Positions 8,241 through 16,762 of a stretch of DNA of 64,000 nucleotides are shown here, piece after piece. Every line of letters begins with the position of its first letter. Positions within the stretch are counted from its first letter, which is position 1. Position numbers and translations under genes: made by a program. The notes under the pieces were generated by a model that did not search any database, was not told the DNA's origin, and was given only the letters and a program-made list of their open reading frames with translations. Source of the DNA: NZQO01 sp964639255 (GTDB lineage: Bacteria; Bacteroidota; Bacteroidia; Flavobacteriales; Flavobacteriaceae); NCBI GenBank assembly GCA_964639255.1, contig CAZXDP010000002.1, positions 67,553-131,552 of the forward strand, read 5' to 3'.

Positions 8241-9038
8241 ATGAAGACACCAATTTATGTAACCAGCGCGCTATTGTTTTTAACTCTAGGCTGCAACGAT
8301 GGCCCCAAAGTGGTAACGGCCAAAAGCGACTCATCCACGAATGTACCCAGCAGCGGTATTTTTTCAGAAACCGAAGCTCCGCCGTCCCTCACACCATCCG
8401 CGAGCGCTCCATTTTCTGAAGACCTGCACAAGGTGGTGGTCCAAGAGGTTCTGCCCACCTCAAAATATGTCTATATGAACGTTACCGAAGCTGGAGAGCA
8501 ATTCTGGATTGCAGCTCCCAAGCAGGAAATTACCGTGGGTGCAACCTATTTTTACCGAGGCGGCCTTTTAAAGACCAATTTTGAGAGCAAGGAGCACAAT
8601 CGGGTTTTCGATAGGGTATTTTTAGTTACCAACCTTGTTCCCGAAAAGCACGGCGACCACTCCAATCCCTTGGCAGGCGACGCCACCCGCTCTCAAAAAC
8701 TTTCTATTAAAGAGGACATCCCAACACATACTGAGGCTATTATAGAACACAAGGGCTCTGTAAAGATTGCCGAGTTGCTGAAAAACCCTAAACAATACCA
8801 AGGTAAAACAGTTCAACTCACTGGCAAGGTCATCAAAGTAAATCCCAATATAATGAAGCGCAACTGGATTCATCTTCAGGACGGTAGCCAAGACAGCTTC
8901 GATCTTGTAATTACCTCCAACAGTTTTGTACCCGAGGGAAGTATTGTCACTATGAAGGGTGAAGTTTCTTTAAATCGAGATTTTGGTGCCGGTTACAAAT
9001 ATGACCTTATAATTGAGAACGGAGAAATAATAGAATAA
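8241..9038 (+). CDS. Lipoprotein with C-terminal OB-fold-like domain (NrfJ-like?)
   Basis: 265 aa lipoprotein: lipobox LTLGC places the lipidated Cys near residue 18, followed by a Ser/Pro-rich low-complexity linker to ~55. Two small beta domains follow. Residues ~55-130 (HKVVVQEVLPTSKYVYMNV) and ~175-265 (GKTVQLTGKVIKVNPNI, then NWIHLQDGS) look like OB/SH3-like folds as in NrfJ or YdeI-type periplasmic proteins found near multiheme cytochromes. It is last in the operon, 3 bp after the barrel gene. An assembly or chaperone role is an inference from family and context. His are few and no CXXCH is present, so it is not itself a c-type cytochrome. Confidence 0.55.
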   Translation: MKTPIYVTSALLFLTLGCNDGPKVVTAKSDSSTNVPSSGIFSETEAPPSLTPSASAPFSEDLHKVVVQEVLPTSKYVYMNVTEAGEQFWIAAPKQEITVGATYFYRGGLLKTNFESKEHNRVFDRVFLVTNLVPEKHGDHSNPLAGDATRSQKLSIKEDIPTHTEAIIEHKGSVKIAELLKNPKQYQGKTVQLTGKVIKVNPNIMKRNWIHLQDGSQDSFDLVITSNSFVPEGSIVTMKGEVSLNRDFGAGYKYDLIIENGEIIE

Positions 9039-9058
9039 ATCTATAGCGTGACTTGGTG

Positions 9059-12000
9059 CTACTTGAAAGAGTGGGCAAACTTCCGCTTGCGCCAATAGGC
9101 AAGTACACTTATAACGAGCAGGACCGCTACCACCATATATACCCATTTGGGAATAGGCACAGGGTCACCAGTAGCATAACTGTGCAATCCAGATAGATAG
9201 TAATTAACCCCATAATACGTCATTATGACCGAAGCAAGGCCAAAAATTGTAGCTACGTTATAGGCGTATAGGCCGCGCAATTTTGGGATAAGCCTCATAT
9301 GAAGGATAAAGGCGTATACCAAAATGGTTATCAATGCCCACGTTTCCTTGGCATCCCAACCCCAATATCTTCCCCACGACTCGTTTGCCCATACCCCACC
9401 TAAATAGGTGCCTACACTCACCATAAACAGACCTCCAATCAAGGTGAGTTCACTAATATAGCTCATTTCCTGTACCATGCGTTTTATACGGTTCTTGTTG
9501 TTTTCTGAAATGAAAATCATCAATATTAGGTTGATGATACCAATGATAGCGCCCAGCATTAAAAACCCATAGCTACCGGCCTCTAGTGATACGTGAATGG
9601 TGAGCCAATACGATTTGAGCACCGGTACCAAAGGAGTGATTTGCGGATCTAAAAAACTAAGTGTCGAAACCAACAAAATGGTTGCGGCAAGCACCATAGT
9701 GGCCGCCAGGCCACCAAACGACCTGCGTGTAAAGAGAATACCCGCCAAGGTGGTGGTCCAGGCAATATAAATCATAGACTCGTACCCATTGCTCCAGGGA
9801 GCTCTCCCTGAAACGTACCACCGCAACCCCAACCCTACCGTGTGAAATACAAAGCCGGCAACCACCAGAAAGAACAATATGCGATAACTGGTTTTCAATT
9901 TCAAATTAGGCTTAAATACAGATAGGAAGAGAAAGAACAACAATGCCAAACCCAGCATTAAATAGACAAAAGCCAGGCGTGTAAAGACGTTTAGTTCGTT
10001 CAGTAAAATTTCAGCGTTTAACTTTGAATCGCTGGGACGTACCGCACTGCCAGCGGTCATCTGGTATGTTTTCAGTTCTTCCAATAGATGACCAGCGTGC
10101 GCGTAATTGCCCGTTTGGGTCGCTTTTTTAAGGGCACTGCCATACGCGTTGAAAAATTTATCGGCTACACTACTATGGTTGTGGCCATCGTCGTGGCTAT
10201 GGCCATGGCTCTGATAGGCGCTCCAAGTGTTATTAGGGTCGTTGGGTGTGGGAACTATTTTCAACAAACTGCCAGAAAAGACCATACTCAAAATATTGAG
10301 CCTTTCGTCTATTTTGAGCAGCTCTTTGGCATACACGCCCCTATCAATGGGTTCTAGAGCGTATACACGTCGCACCTCATCGCGCAGTTTATAGGCGCCG
10401 TCATCGTTGAAAAAATCTTTATAGGAAGCGTACTCCCCCTCTACATTCAGTACTTTTTGAATATCCCGATGTTTCCCTAACTTTATAATGGGTACATCGT
10501 ACCATTGCTCTTTGTTTACGAACATGCTCAACAGCGCTTGATCGGCGGTTAAGCCGTCAATGGTCTCGCTTCGGTGTATTTTCCGAAGAACCTCTCGTGA
10601 GAGGGTATGCATCGGTTTCATTCGTCCCTTGAAGTCCTGCACCACGACCGTGCTGAATAAATCGGCATGGGTTTCACTAACCGCATTGGCCACGTGGCCC
10701 TTGTTGGAGCTCGATTGGGCTTGTGCAATACCCGCACTCAGCAAAAACAACACCCAGATAAAGGTGCTCGATTTGGCCCTCATTTTCTTAATCTTTTGAC
10801 GTACCGAATAAAACCTGGTCTTTTTACTGAAAAGTGTCCAGATCATCCCCAAGGTTAAAATCGCATACCCGATATACGAAATGATTGTCCCCCAAAAATC
10901 GCTGTTAACGCTTAGGTAAGTGCCTTTTTCATCTTTATCGAAAGACGATTGGAAGAACCGGTAGCCATCATAATCGAGAATATTGTTCATATAAATTCGA
11001 TAATCCAAGGTGGTATTGTCACGGGGGTCGATTACAGTTACCTCGCTCGCATACGAGGAGGCACTGTTGGTGCCGGGATATTTCTCCAAGATAAAATCGT
11101 TCAGTTTTATGGCAAAGGGAACGGTAATTTCCTTGGCGCCATACGCCGCAGAGACGAATAGCTCCTCAAACTGCAAGTGTGCGGGACGGCCTGGAAGTCC
11201 CTTATTTCCATAGACAAGGGTTTGTTGGGTGGTGCCGTTTACGGTAATGTCCAGTTGCACAGCCGCCATGCTTTGGTTTTCCACTTTTGGTTTTTCTGAA
11301 ACAACTTTAAGAGTAGCGCTGGGATGGAAGGAGGCGAAAACAAAATTTTCGTTTCCAGCAGCATACAACGATCGCCGTTGTAACAGATGCGATTGGCCAG
11401 CTTCCAACGTGTCGCGCTGTTGTGTGGCCATCACGGTCTTTACAAGCGGCTGCCCATAGCTAATGGAAAGTTGTTCTTTATCGTACCCAATGTTTACGGC
11501 ATTGGGCATCTCAACAGGATTGAAATTGAACAACAATTTGCCCAATCGGCGTGTTTGTCCCTGCTCTAGGTAATATTCCTCGCGCCCATTAGCACCGGCC
11601 AATACCACTTCAAGTACTGCAGTACCATTCGGGCTAGGGACGAGTTCCCGTTTGGGATTCGGTAAGAAATCACTTACCGAAACTTCAATAATATCATCTC
11701 CCACCAAATATTGTTCTTCAAACGTATTGTCCCCCAAACTGGCAAATAATACGGGTTCGTCAAACTCATAAGTTTGTCCGTCCTTCTGCACGATAAATTT
11801 CAAAAAAGTCTCGGCCGAGAGGAAAGTACTCGCCCTGTCGTTCTTACGAATGTGCATCACCCCCTCAAATCCGAAATACCGCGTAGCTGCCGCACCAAGC
11901 AATATCACTATAATTGCACCGTGAAAAAACAACAGGGCCCATTTCTTTTGCTGGACCATTCGGTACCGGTAAATGTTGTAGAGTATGCTTAATCCAAACA

Positions 12001-12211
12001 GCGCCAACAGCACCTCGAACCACCAAGCGCGATACACCACTTTTTGAGCGGCACTAGTGCCAAAATCATTTTCTAGAAAAGTCGCAATGCCAATGGCAGC
12101 GGCAAAAACGATGAAATAAACACCAGCCGCCCGGGTACCTAGAAAAGCGGCGATAATCCGCTTGAGAGTTTTAAACATATACGGAAACCTTTTTTTGGAA
12201 GTAGGTGACAT
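9059..12211 (-). CDS. ccsBA: Cytochrome c biogenesis protein CcsBA (fused ResB-CcsA)
   Basis: 1050 aa from the ATG at 12211; a TTG at 12226 or the ATG at 12178 are alternatives. The N-terminal half is ResB/CcsB-like: three early membrane helices and a large periplasmic domain (~150-420). The C-terminal half is CcsA-like and carries the tryptophan-rich WWD heme-handling motif (WGRYWGWDAKETW near residue 965) with flanking helices. A His/Asp-rich patch (SHGHSHDDGHNHS) lies in the middle of the protein. System II synthetases export heme and ligate it to CXXCH motifs on the outer face of the inner membrane. It is convergent with the 45-heme operon, whose products and the cytochrome c at 13842 would be clients. 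Length is normal for fused Bacteroidota forms. Confidence 0.9.
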   Translation of the reverse strand: MSPTSKKRFPYMFKTLKRIIAAFLGTRAAGVYFIVFAAAIGIATFLENDFGTSAAQKVVYRAWWFEVLLALFGLSILYNIYRYRMVQQKKWALLFFHGAIIVILLGAAATRYFGFEGVMHIRKNDRASTFLSAETFLKFIVQKDGQTYEFDEPVLFASLGDNTFEEQYLVGDDIIEVSVSDFLPNPKRELVPSPNGTAVLEVVLAGANGREEYYLEQGQTRRLGKLLFNFNPVEMPNAVNIGYDKEQLSISYGQPLVKTVMATQQRDTLEAGQSHLLQRRSLYAAGNENFVFASFHPSATLKVVSEKPKVENQSMAAVQLDITVNGTTQQTLVYGNKGLPGRPAHLQFEELFVSAAYGAKEITVPFAIKLNDFILEKYPGTNSASSYASEVTVIDPRDNTTLDYRIYMNNILDYDGYRFFQSSFDKDEKGTYLSVNSDFWGTIISYIGYAILTLGMIWTLFSKKTRFYSVRQKIKKMRAKSSTFIWVLFLLSAGIAQAQSSSNKGHVANAVSETHADLFSTVVVQDFKGRMKPMHTLSREVLRKIHRSETIDGLTADQALLSMFVNKEQWYDVPIIKLGKHRDIQKVLNVEGEYASYKDFFNDDGAYKLRDEVRRVYALEPIDRGVYAKELLKIDERLNILSMVFSGSLLKIVPTPNDPNNTWSAYQSHGHSHDDGHNHSSVADKFFNAYGSALKKATQTGNYAHAGHLLEELKTYQMTAGSAVRPSDSKLNAEILLNELNVFTRLAFVYLMLGLALLFFLFLSVFKPNLKLKTSYRILFFLVVAGFVFHTVGLGLRWYVSGRAPWSNGYESMIYIAWTTTLAGILFTRRSFGGLAATMVLAATILLVSTLSFLDPQITPLVPVLKSYWLTIHVSLEAGSYGFLMLGAIIGIINLILMIFISENNKNRIKRMVQEMSYISELTLIGGLFMVSVGTYLGGVWANESWGRYWGWDAKETWALITILVYAFILHMRLIPKLRGLYAYNVATIFGLASVIMTYYGVNYYLSGLHSYATGDPVPIPKWVYMVVAVLLVISVLAYWRKRKFAHSFK

Positions 12212-12466
12212 AAAATTCCTTAACAATATAGCGTATTTATCTCTTTAGAAAAATTATGCCGCCATTTTACGAGATCTATATACATAACAGTTTTGATCGC
12301 TTTTACCCCCCACTACTTTCTGAGTAAGTTTGGAAGAAATTCTTGAACATACTGTAATTCAATTTATGAAATTATTGAACTTCCTCCCGTTTTCCCATTA
12401 ATATTTTCTTAATTGCCCTGTAGGTTCCTCTGAAAATGAATATATTCTTTCCCAAAGAAATATGTT

Positions 12467-13594
12467 ATGAGACGCTTTTTTGTATTGGCCACCTGTCTTG
12501 CCTTTTTAAGTTCGTGCGCCCAGCCTACCAAGGAAGAGGATATCGCCCTAAACACCCCTGATAGCCGAAGCTACGACACCGAGCGCGTGGTAGACAATTT
12601 GGACAACCCTTGGGGAATGACGTGGTTGCCCGATGGCAGCATGCTCATTACCGAAAAAGACGGGCGAATCATTCAGGTTGCCAACGGAAATAAAATGGAA
12701 ATTGCAAACGTACCTGAAGTCTATTACCAAGGCCAAGGCGGCTTGCTCGATATTACCCTTCATCCCGATTATGAAAACAACGGCTGGATTTACATTACGC
12801 ATAGCAGCACTGAAGGAGAGGGCAAAGGCGGCAATACGAAACTAATACGCGCCAAACTGGAGGGCATCACCCTTACAAACATCGAAACGCTCTACAAGGC
12901 CTCACCCAATAGCACGGCAGGGCAGCATTTTGGTTCGCGCATAAAATTTGACAATGAGGGCTATGTCTATTTTTCCATTGGCGACCGTGGCAACCGTGAG
13001 GTGAATCCGCAGGACCTTACCCGCGATGGCGGTAAGGTATACAGATTGCATGACGATGGTAGCATACCGAGCGATAATCCGTTTGTGGACCAAGCCAATG
13101 CGCTGGGTGCGGTTTATTCATACGGGCATCGAAATCCGCAGGGAATGGCGCGCCACCCAAAAACGGGCGCTATCTGGATACACGAGCACGGTCCCAAGGG
13201 AGGCGATGAAATCAATCGCATCGAAAAGGGAGCTAATTATGGTTGGCCGGTGGTTACCTATGGTGTCAATTACAGCGGAACACCCATTAGCGATGAAACT
13301 TCCAAACCGGGAATGACCCAGCCCATCTACTATTGGACACCCTCCATCGCTCCCTGTGGTATGGATTTCGTAACGGGAGACCGTTATCCGCAGTGGAAGG
13401 GGCACGTCCTTGTGGGGTCCTTAAAATTCAATTACGTTGAACTCGTTATGCTGAACGGAAATGAGGTAGTGCGACGCGAAAAAATTGCCCAAGATATAGG
13501 TCGCGTCCGCAACGTAAAAATGGGACCCGACGACTATATTTACATTGCCGTAGAGGGCGACGGCATTTATCGCTTAGTGCCTAAAAATCCGTAG
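12467..13594 (+). CDS. Soluble aldose sugar dehydrogenase-like (PQQ-dependent, GSDH family) lipoprotein
   Basis: 375 aa, lipobox LSSCA with Cys at residue 17, so anchored on the periplasmic side. The rest is a six-bladed propeller of the glucose/sorbosone dehydrogenase family: NPWGMTWLPDG near residue 47, QHFGSRIKFD near 153 with the catalytic-type His, and YGHRNPQGMARHP near 220 followed by EHGPKGGDEINRI and NYGWP. Homologues such as YliI/Asd oxidise aldoses using PQQ. No PQQ biosynthesis gene is in the window. The next plus-strand gene is a lipoprotein cytochrome c, a plausible electron acceptor. The upstream 255 bp, shared with divergent ccsBA, show no clear promoter boxes. Confidence 0.85.
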   Translation: MRRFFVLATCLAFLSSCAQPTKEEDIALNTPDSRSYDTERVVDNLDNPWGMTWLPDGSMLITEKDGRIIQVANGNKMEIANVPEVYYQGQGGLLDITLHPDYENNGWIYITHSSTEGEGKGGNTKLIRAKLEGITLTNIETLYKASPNSTAGQHFGSRIKFDNEGYVYFSIGDRGNREVNPQDLTRDGGKVYRLHDDGSIPSDNPFVDQANALGAVYSYGHRNPQGMARHPKTGAIWIHEHGPKGGDEINRIEKGANYGWPVVTYGVNYSGTPISDETSKPGMTQPIYYWTPSIAPCGMDFVTGDRYPQWKGHVLVGSLKFNYVELVMLNGNEVVRREKIAQDIGRVRNVKMGPDDYIYIAVEGDGIYRLVPKNP

Positions 13595-13613
13595 CGGATG
13601 ATTATAAAAATTT

Positions 13614-13805
13614 CGTTGTGCATTTTATTTTTTTTCAAGAAATCCGATGTCAGTTCGAGTGATTTTCTGAAAGAAAATTGTATCGAGAACGGCGTTAGGA
13701 TTAAAAAATTCAATTCTCGATACAAATTTTGCTCAATAAAAATGGACAATCCCGACATATTTTCGGGACACTCGAATTGACAAATTTTTCTTAAAATGCA
13801 CAACG
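13614..13805. repeat. Nested palindromic repeat element (REP/MITE-like)
   Basis: Three nested inverted-repeat pairs define one symmetric element. The outermost is CGTTGTGCATTTTA at 13614-13627, matched perfectly by its complement at 13792-13805. The middle is GTCAGTTCGAGTG at 13649-13661 against 13769-13781 (12 of 13). The innermost is TTGTATCGAGAA at 13678-13689 against 13714-13725 (perfect). A further small CCCGA/TCGGG hairpin lies at 13751-13766. The TTCGAGTG and TATCGAGAA words recall palindromic intergenic repeats common in flavobacterial genomes. It fills nearly the whole gap between two genes and contains no credible gene; a 60-codon reading frame across it is a by-product. Confidence 0.8.
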
Positions 13806-13841
13806 GTTTATAAAAGCAATGCAAAGCCCCAAATTCGTAAT

Positions 13842-14303
13842 ATGAAACATTCTAATTTATTAGTTCCTTTCTGCATATTCGTGCTTCTTTTTTCCTGCGG
13901 AAAGAAAAAAGATACCACCAATAGAACGGTGAATACTTCTGAAAGGAATGTAGCCGCCCTTCAGAAGACCGATTTACAGCAAAGCATAGAGGCCGGCCAG
14001 AAAATTTACCAAAATCTATGTGTTCAGTGCCATTTACCCAACGGCAAGGGTGTGGCGGGAAATTTTCCACCCTTGGCAGGGTCGAATTGGCTCACAGAGA
14101 AGCGCACAGAGAGCATTCGCGCCGTGAAGTACGGTCAACAAGGTGAAATTGTGGTAAACGGTAAAATCTATAACGGCGTTATGACCCCAATGGGATTGAG
14201 TGATGCCGAAGTTGCCGATGTGATGAATTATATCATGAACAGTTGGGGCAACGTACAAGAGGAAATTGTGACAGAAGATGAAGTTTCAGCAGTAAAAAAA
14301 TAA
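13842..14303 (+). CDS. Class I cytochrome c lipoprotein
   Basis: 153 aa. Lipobox LLFSCG (Cys near residue 19), a short Thr/Lys-rich linker, then a single cytochrome c domain (~45-140). Heme motif CVQCH near residue 61 is followed by NGKGVAGNFPPLAGS, and the axial Met is probably in GVMTPMG near 112. The fold matches small mono-heme cytochromes that accept electrons from periplasmic dehydrogenases. It follows the sugar dehydrogenase, separated by the palindromic repeat, so the two may form a dehydrogenase-cytochrome pair. Probably matured by the nearby CcsBA. Confidence 0.9.
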   Translation: MKHSNLLVPFCIFVLLFSCGKKKDTTNRTVNTSERNVAALQKTDLQQSIEAGQKIYQNLCVQCHLPNGKGVAGNFPPLAGSNWLTEKRTESIRAVKYGQQGEIVVNGKIYNGVMTPMGLSDAEVADVMNYIMNSWGNVQEEIVTEDEVSAVKK

Positions 14304-14361
14304 CCCTCACGGTATTGGTACTGGTGTGGCGCCGGGCTAGCGAAGGCAACCCTATTTTCGC

Positions 14362-14369
14362 TACCTTTG
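14362..14369 (+). promoter_or_regulatory. -7 promoter box for udk operon
   Basis: TACCTTTG, an exact TAnnTTTG match, ends 15 bp before the ATG at 14385. A possible TTG start at 14367 lies inside the box, so the shorter protein is preferred. No -33 TTG at normal spacing is seen. Confidence 0.45.
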
Positions 14370-14384
14370 CAAAAACGACACCCT

Positions 14385-15002
14385 ATGCTCATTATTGGCA
14401 TTGCCGGCGGAACAGGTAGCGGTAAAACTACCGTGGTACAGCAAATTGTAGAAGAACTTCCAGAGGAGGAAGTGTGCATAATTTCGCAGGACTCCTATTA
14501 TAAAGACCTTAGCCATCTCTCCTACAGCGAAAGGGGCAACATTAACTTCGATCATCCCAACAGCATCGATTTCGACTTGCTCGTTTCGCATCTCGAAGAA
14601 CTTAGGCAAGGGCGCTCGTTCGAACAGCCGGTCTATAGCTTCGTGGAACACAACCGCACGGGCGAGACGGTTACCACTTATCCCAAACAGGTGGTTATTG
14701 TAGAGGGAATTCTTATATTGACACACCCGGAGATAAGAGAATTGTTCGATATTAAAATCTATGTACACGCCGATAGCGACGAGCGCCTAATACGAAGGCT
14801 AAAACGGGATATCGCCGGGCGCGGCCGCGATCTGGAGGAGGTATTGGGACGCTACCAGCATACCCTAAAACCCATGCACCAACAATTTATCGAGCCCACG
14901 AAGGAATATGCAGATATCATAATCCCCACCAATCGTTACAATACGGTGGCCGTAAACGTTATACGAAGTATTATTCACCAAAAACTCGCAGAACAATTGT
15001 GA
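14385..15002 (+). CDS. udk: Uridine kinase
   Basis: 205 aa. Phosphorylates uridine/cytidine to UMP/CMP in pyrimidine salvage. The P-loop GGTGSGKTT lies at about residue 8, followed by SQDSYYKD near 35 and the NFDHPNSIDFDLL segment near 55, all hallmarks of Udk. C-terminal RDIAGRGRDLEEVLGRY and the KPMHQQFIEPTKEYADIIIP region complete the family pattern. Length is normal. First gene of a run through the mutase genes; its stop overlaps the next GTG start. Confidence 0.95.
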   Translation: MLIIGIAGGTGSGKTTVVQQIVEELPEEEVCIISQDSYYKDLSHLSYSERGNINFDHPNSIDFDLLVSHLEELRQGRSFEQPVYSFVEHNRTGETVTTYPKQVVIVEGILILTHPEIRELFDIKIYVHADSDERLIRRLKRDIAGRGRDLEEVLGRYQHTLKPMHQQFIEPTKEYADIIIPTNRYNTVAVNVIRSIIHQKLAEQL

Positions 15003-15331
15003 AATTCAAAAAATTGAAAAACAAGCGATGGTTCAAGATTGCCACCAACACCTACGTGCTCATATTAATTGTGTTCGTAGTATGGATGCTTTTTTTCGAT
15101 ACCAATTCTTTTTTGATTCATAAAGAACTGAACGATGATATCAATGCCCTAGAAGAGAACAAGGAATTTTACCGTTCGGAAATTGAAAACGATAAGCAAT
15201 TTATCGAAAAGATGAAAGACAGCGACGAAATGGAGAAATTTGCCCGTCAAAAATACTACCTGAAAAGGGAAAATGAAGATATTTACATTATTGAATACGA
15301 AGACAGCTTGAACAACCAAGACGATGAGTGA
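14999..15331 (+). CDS. Septum formation initiator (DivIC/FtsB-like)
   Basis: 110 aa bitopic membrane protein: basic N-terminus (1-12), one transmembrane helix (~16-34) and a predicted coiled coil (~42-80), then an acidic tail. Topology, length and the segment KFARQKYYLKRENEDIYII match DivIC/FtsB cell-division proteins that scaffold septal peptidoglycan synthesis. The start is GTG at 14999, overlapping the udk stop (GTGA). The end overlaps the mutase small-subunit start by 8 bp. This udk-divIC-mutA order is, from memory, common in flavobacteria. Confidence 0.85.
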   Translation: MKFKKLKNKRWFKIATNTYVLILIVFVVWMLFFDTNSFLIHKELNDDINALEENKEFYRSEIENDKQFIEKMKDSDEMEKFARQKYYLKRENEDIYIIEYEDSLNNQDDE

Positions 15332-16703
15332 TTTATTTAATGAATTCGACCCTGTTTCCTCCAAGCAATGGAAACAGCAAATACAAGCCGATTTAAAGGG
15401 CGCAGACTATAATCAAACCCTGGTTTGGCAAAGTCCCGAGGGCATTCACGTAAAACCATTTTATCATCCCGATACGGTGCAGCGGCCGTTTCCAAGTATT
15501 CCTGGCCAACCGGACAGTTGGCAAATCGCGCAGTCGGTATTCATAGACGATGCAGCCATCGCAAATTCCTTGTCGAAAAATGCTTTGGAACGGGGCGCAC
15601 AGGCCATTTATTTCAAGGCCGATAACGCGTTTAATATCCAAACCGTGTTCGACGAATATCCGTTTGGCGATGCTGCAATCTACCTGAACCTCTCGTTTCT
15701 TTCAGAAGCTTTCCTGTTAGAATTGAGCGACTTCTTCCGAAGCAAAAATGCTACGGTTCATTACAACATAGACCTTATTGGCAATTTAGCGCGAACCGGC
15801 AATTGGTTCCAATCCCTTAAGGAAGACCACAAAACGCTTTTTTTTCTTTCAGGAAAGAAGCTTGGCTCCCATTTATTGGGGATAGATGCCTCTCTCTACC
15901 AAAATGCAGGTGCCACCATCGTACAGCAACTGGCCTATTCCCTAGCCCACGCCAATGAATACCTTAATCATTTCAAGGACAGTACTTCCCTCGATACCAA
16001 GCCAACCTTCACGGTAGCGGTTGGTAGCAATTATTTTTTCGAAATTGCCAAGATTAGGGCGCTGCGCGTTCTTTACGCCACACTTGCCCGTGAATATGGA
16101 GCCACAGAGGAATGCCATATTGTGGCTACGCCTTCATTTCGCAATAAAACCTTGTACGACTACAATACAAATATGCTGCGCACCACTACCGAATGTATGA
16201 GTGCCATTTTGGGGGGCGCCAACAGCGTGATGAACTTGCCTTACGATTCGCTCTACCACAAAAGCAATGAGTTTGGCGAGCGTATTGCGCGCAATCAATT
16301 GCTGGTGCTAAAGGAGGAAAGTTACTTCAACACCGTCTCGAATGCCGCAGAAGGAACCTACTATATTGAAACCCTAACACAAGAGCTAGCGGAAAAAGCC
16401 TTAGAAGTGTTCAAGGAAATTGAGAAGGGCGGCGGTTTCTTAGCACAGCTCAAAAGCGGCACCATACAGCGAAAGATAAAAGAAAGTGCCCAAAAGGAAC
16501 AGGATCGATTTGACAGTGGCGAAATAACCCTTGTAGGCACAAATTACCATCCCAATGCGAGCGATTCCATGAAAAATGATCTAGAATTGTACCCCTTTCG
16601 TAAAATGAAAACCGGAAAGACCCTGTTATCGCCCATCGTTCCTACCCGACTGGCAGAAAAAGCCGAACAAGAACGCCTTGAGCGAGAAGGATACTCTTTA
16701 TGA
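15324..16703 (+). CDS. mutA: Methylmalonyl-CoA mutase small subunit
   Basis: 459 aa. Partner of the catalytic subunit in the B12-dependent conversion between methylmalonyl-CoA and succinyl-CoA. The segment SDLFNEFDPVSSKQWKQQIQ and the TIM-barrel region with FRNKTLYDYNTNMLRTTTEC and GGANSVMNLPYD identify MutA. It stops after the barrel and lacks a C-terminal cobalamin-binding domain, so it is shorter than the ~630 aa enzymes of actinobacteria; I recall this as usual in Bacteroidota. It is non-catalytic in known mutases. Followed after 59 bp by the large subunit. Confidence 0.92.
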   Translation: MSDLFNEFDPVSSKQWKQQIQADLKGADYNQTLVWQSPEGIHVKPFYHPDTVQRPFPSIPGQPDSWQIAQSVFIDDAAIANSLSKNALERGAQAIYFKADNAFNIQTVFDEYPFGDAAIYLNLSFLSEAFLLELSDFFRSKNATVHYNIDLIGNLARTGNWFQSLKEDHKTLFFLSGKKLGSHLLGIDASLYQNAGATIVQQLAYSLAHANEYLNHFKDSTSLDTKPTFTVAVGSNYFFEIAKIRALRVLYATLAREYGATEECHIVATPSFRNKTLYDYNTNMLRTTTECMSAILGGANSVMNLPYDSLYHKSNEFGERIARNQLLVLKEESYFNTVSNAAEGTYYIETLTQELAEKALEVFKEIEKGGGFLAQLKSGTIQRKIKESAQKEQDRFDSGEITLVGTNYHPNASDSMKNDLELYPFRKMKTGKTLLSPIVPTRLAEKAEQERLEREGYSL

Positions 16704-16762
16704 TGATAGAAATAATTTTAAACGCAGCCGTCGTTTCGGCACATTGAAGTTTTTAATTAATT

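Noticed and set aside
13598..13780. Small 60-codon gene in the gap after the sugar dehydrogenase
   Set aside because: It lies within the palindromic element, with no domain or start signal.
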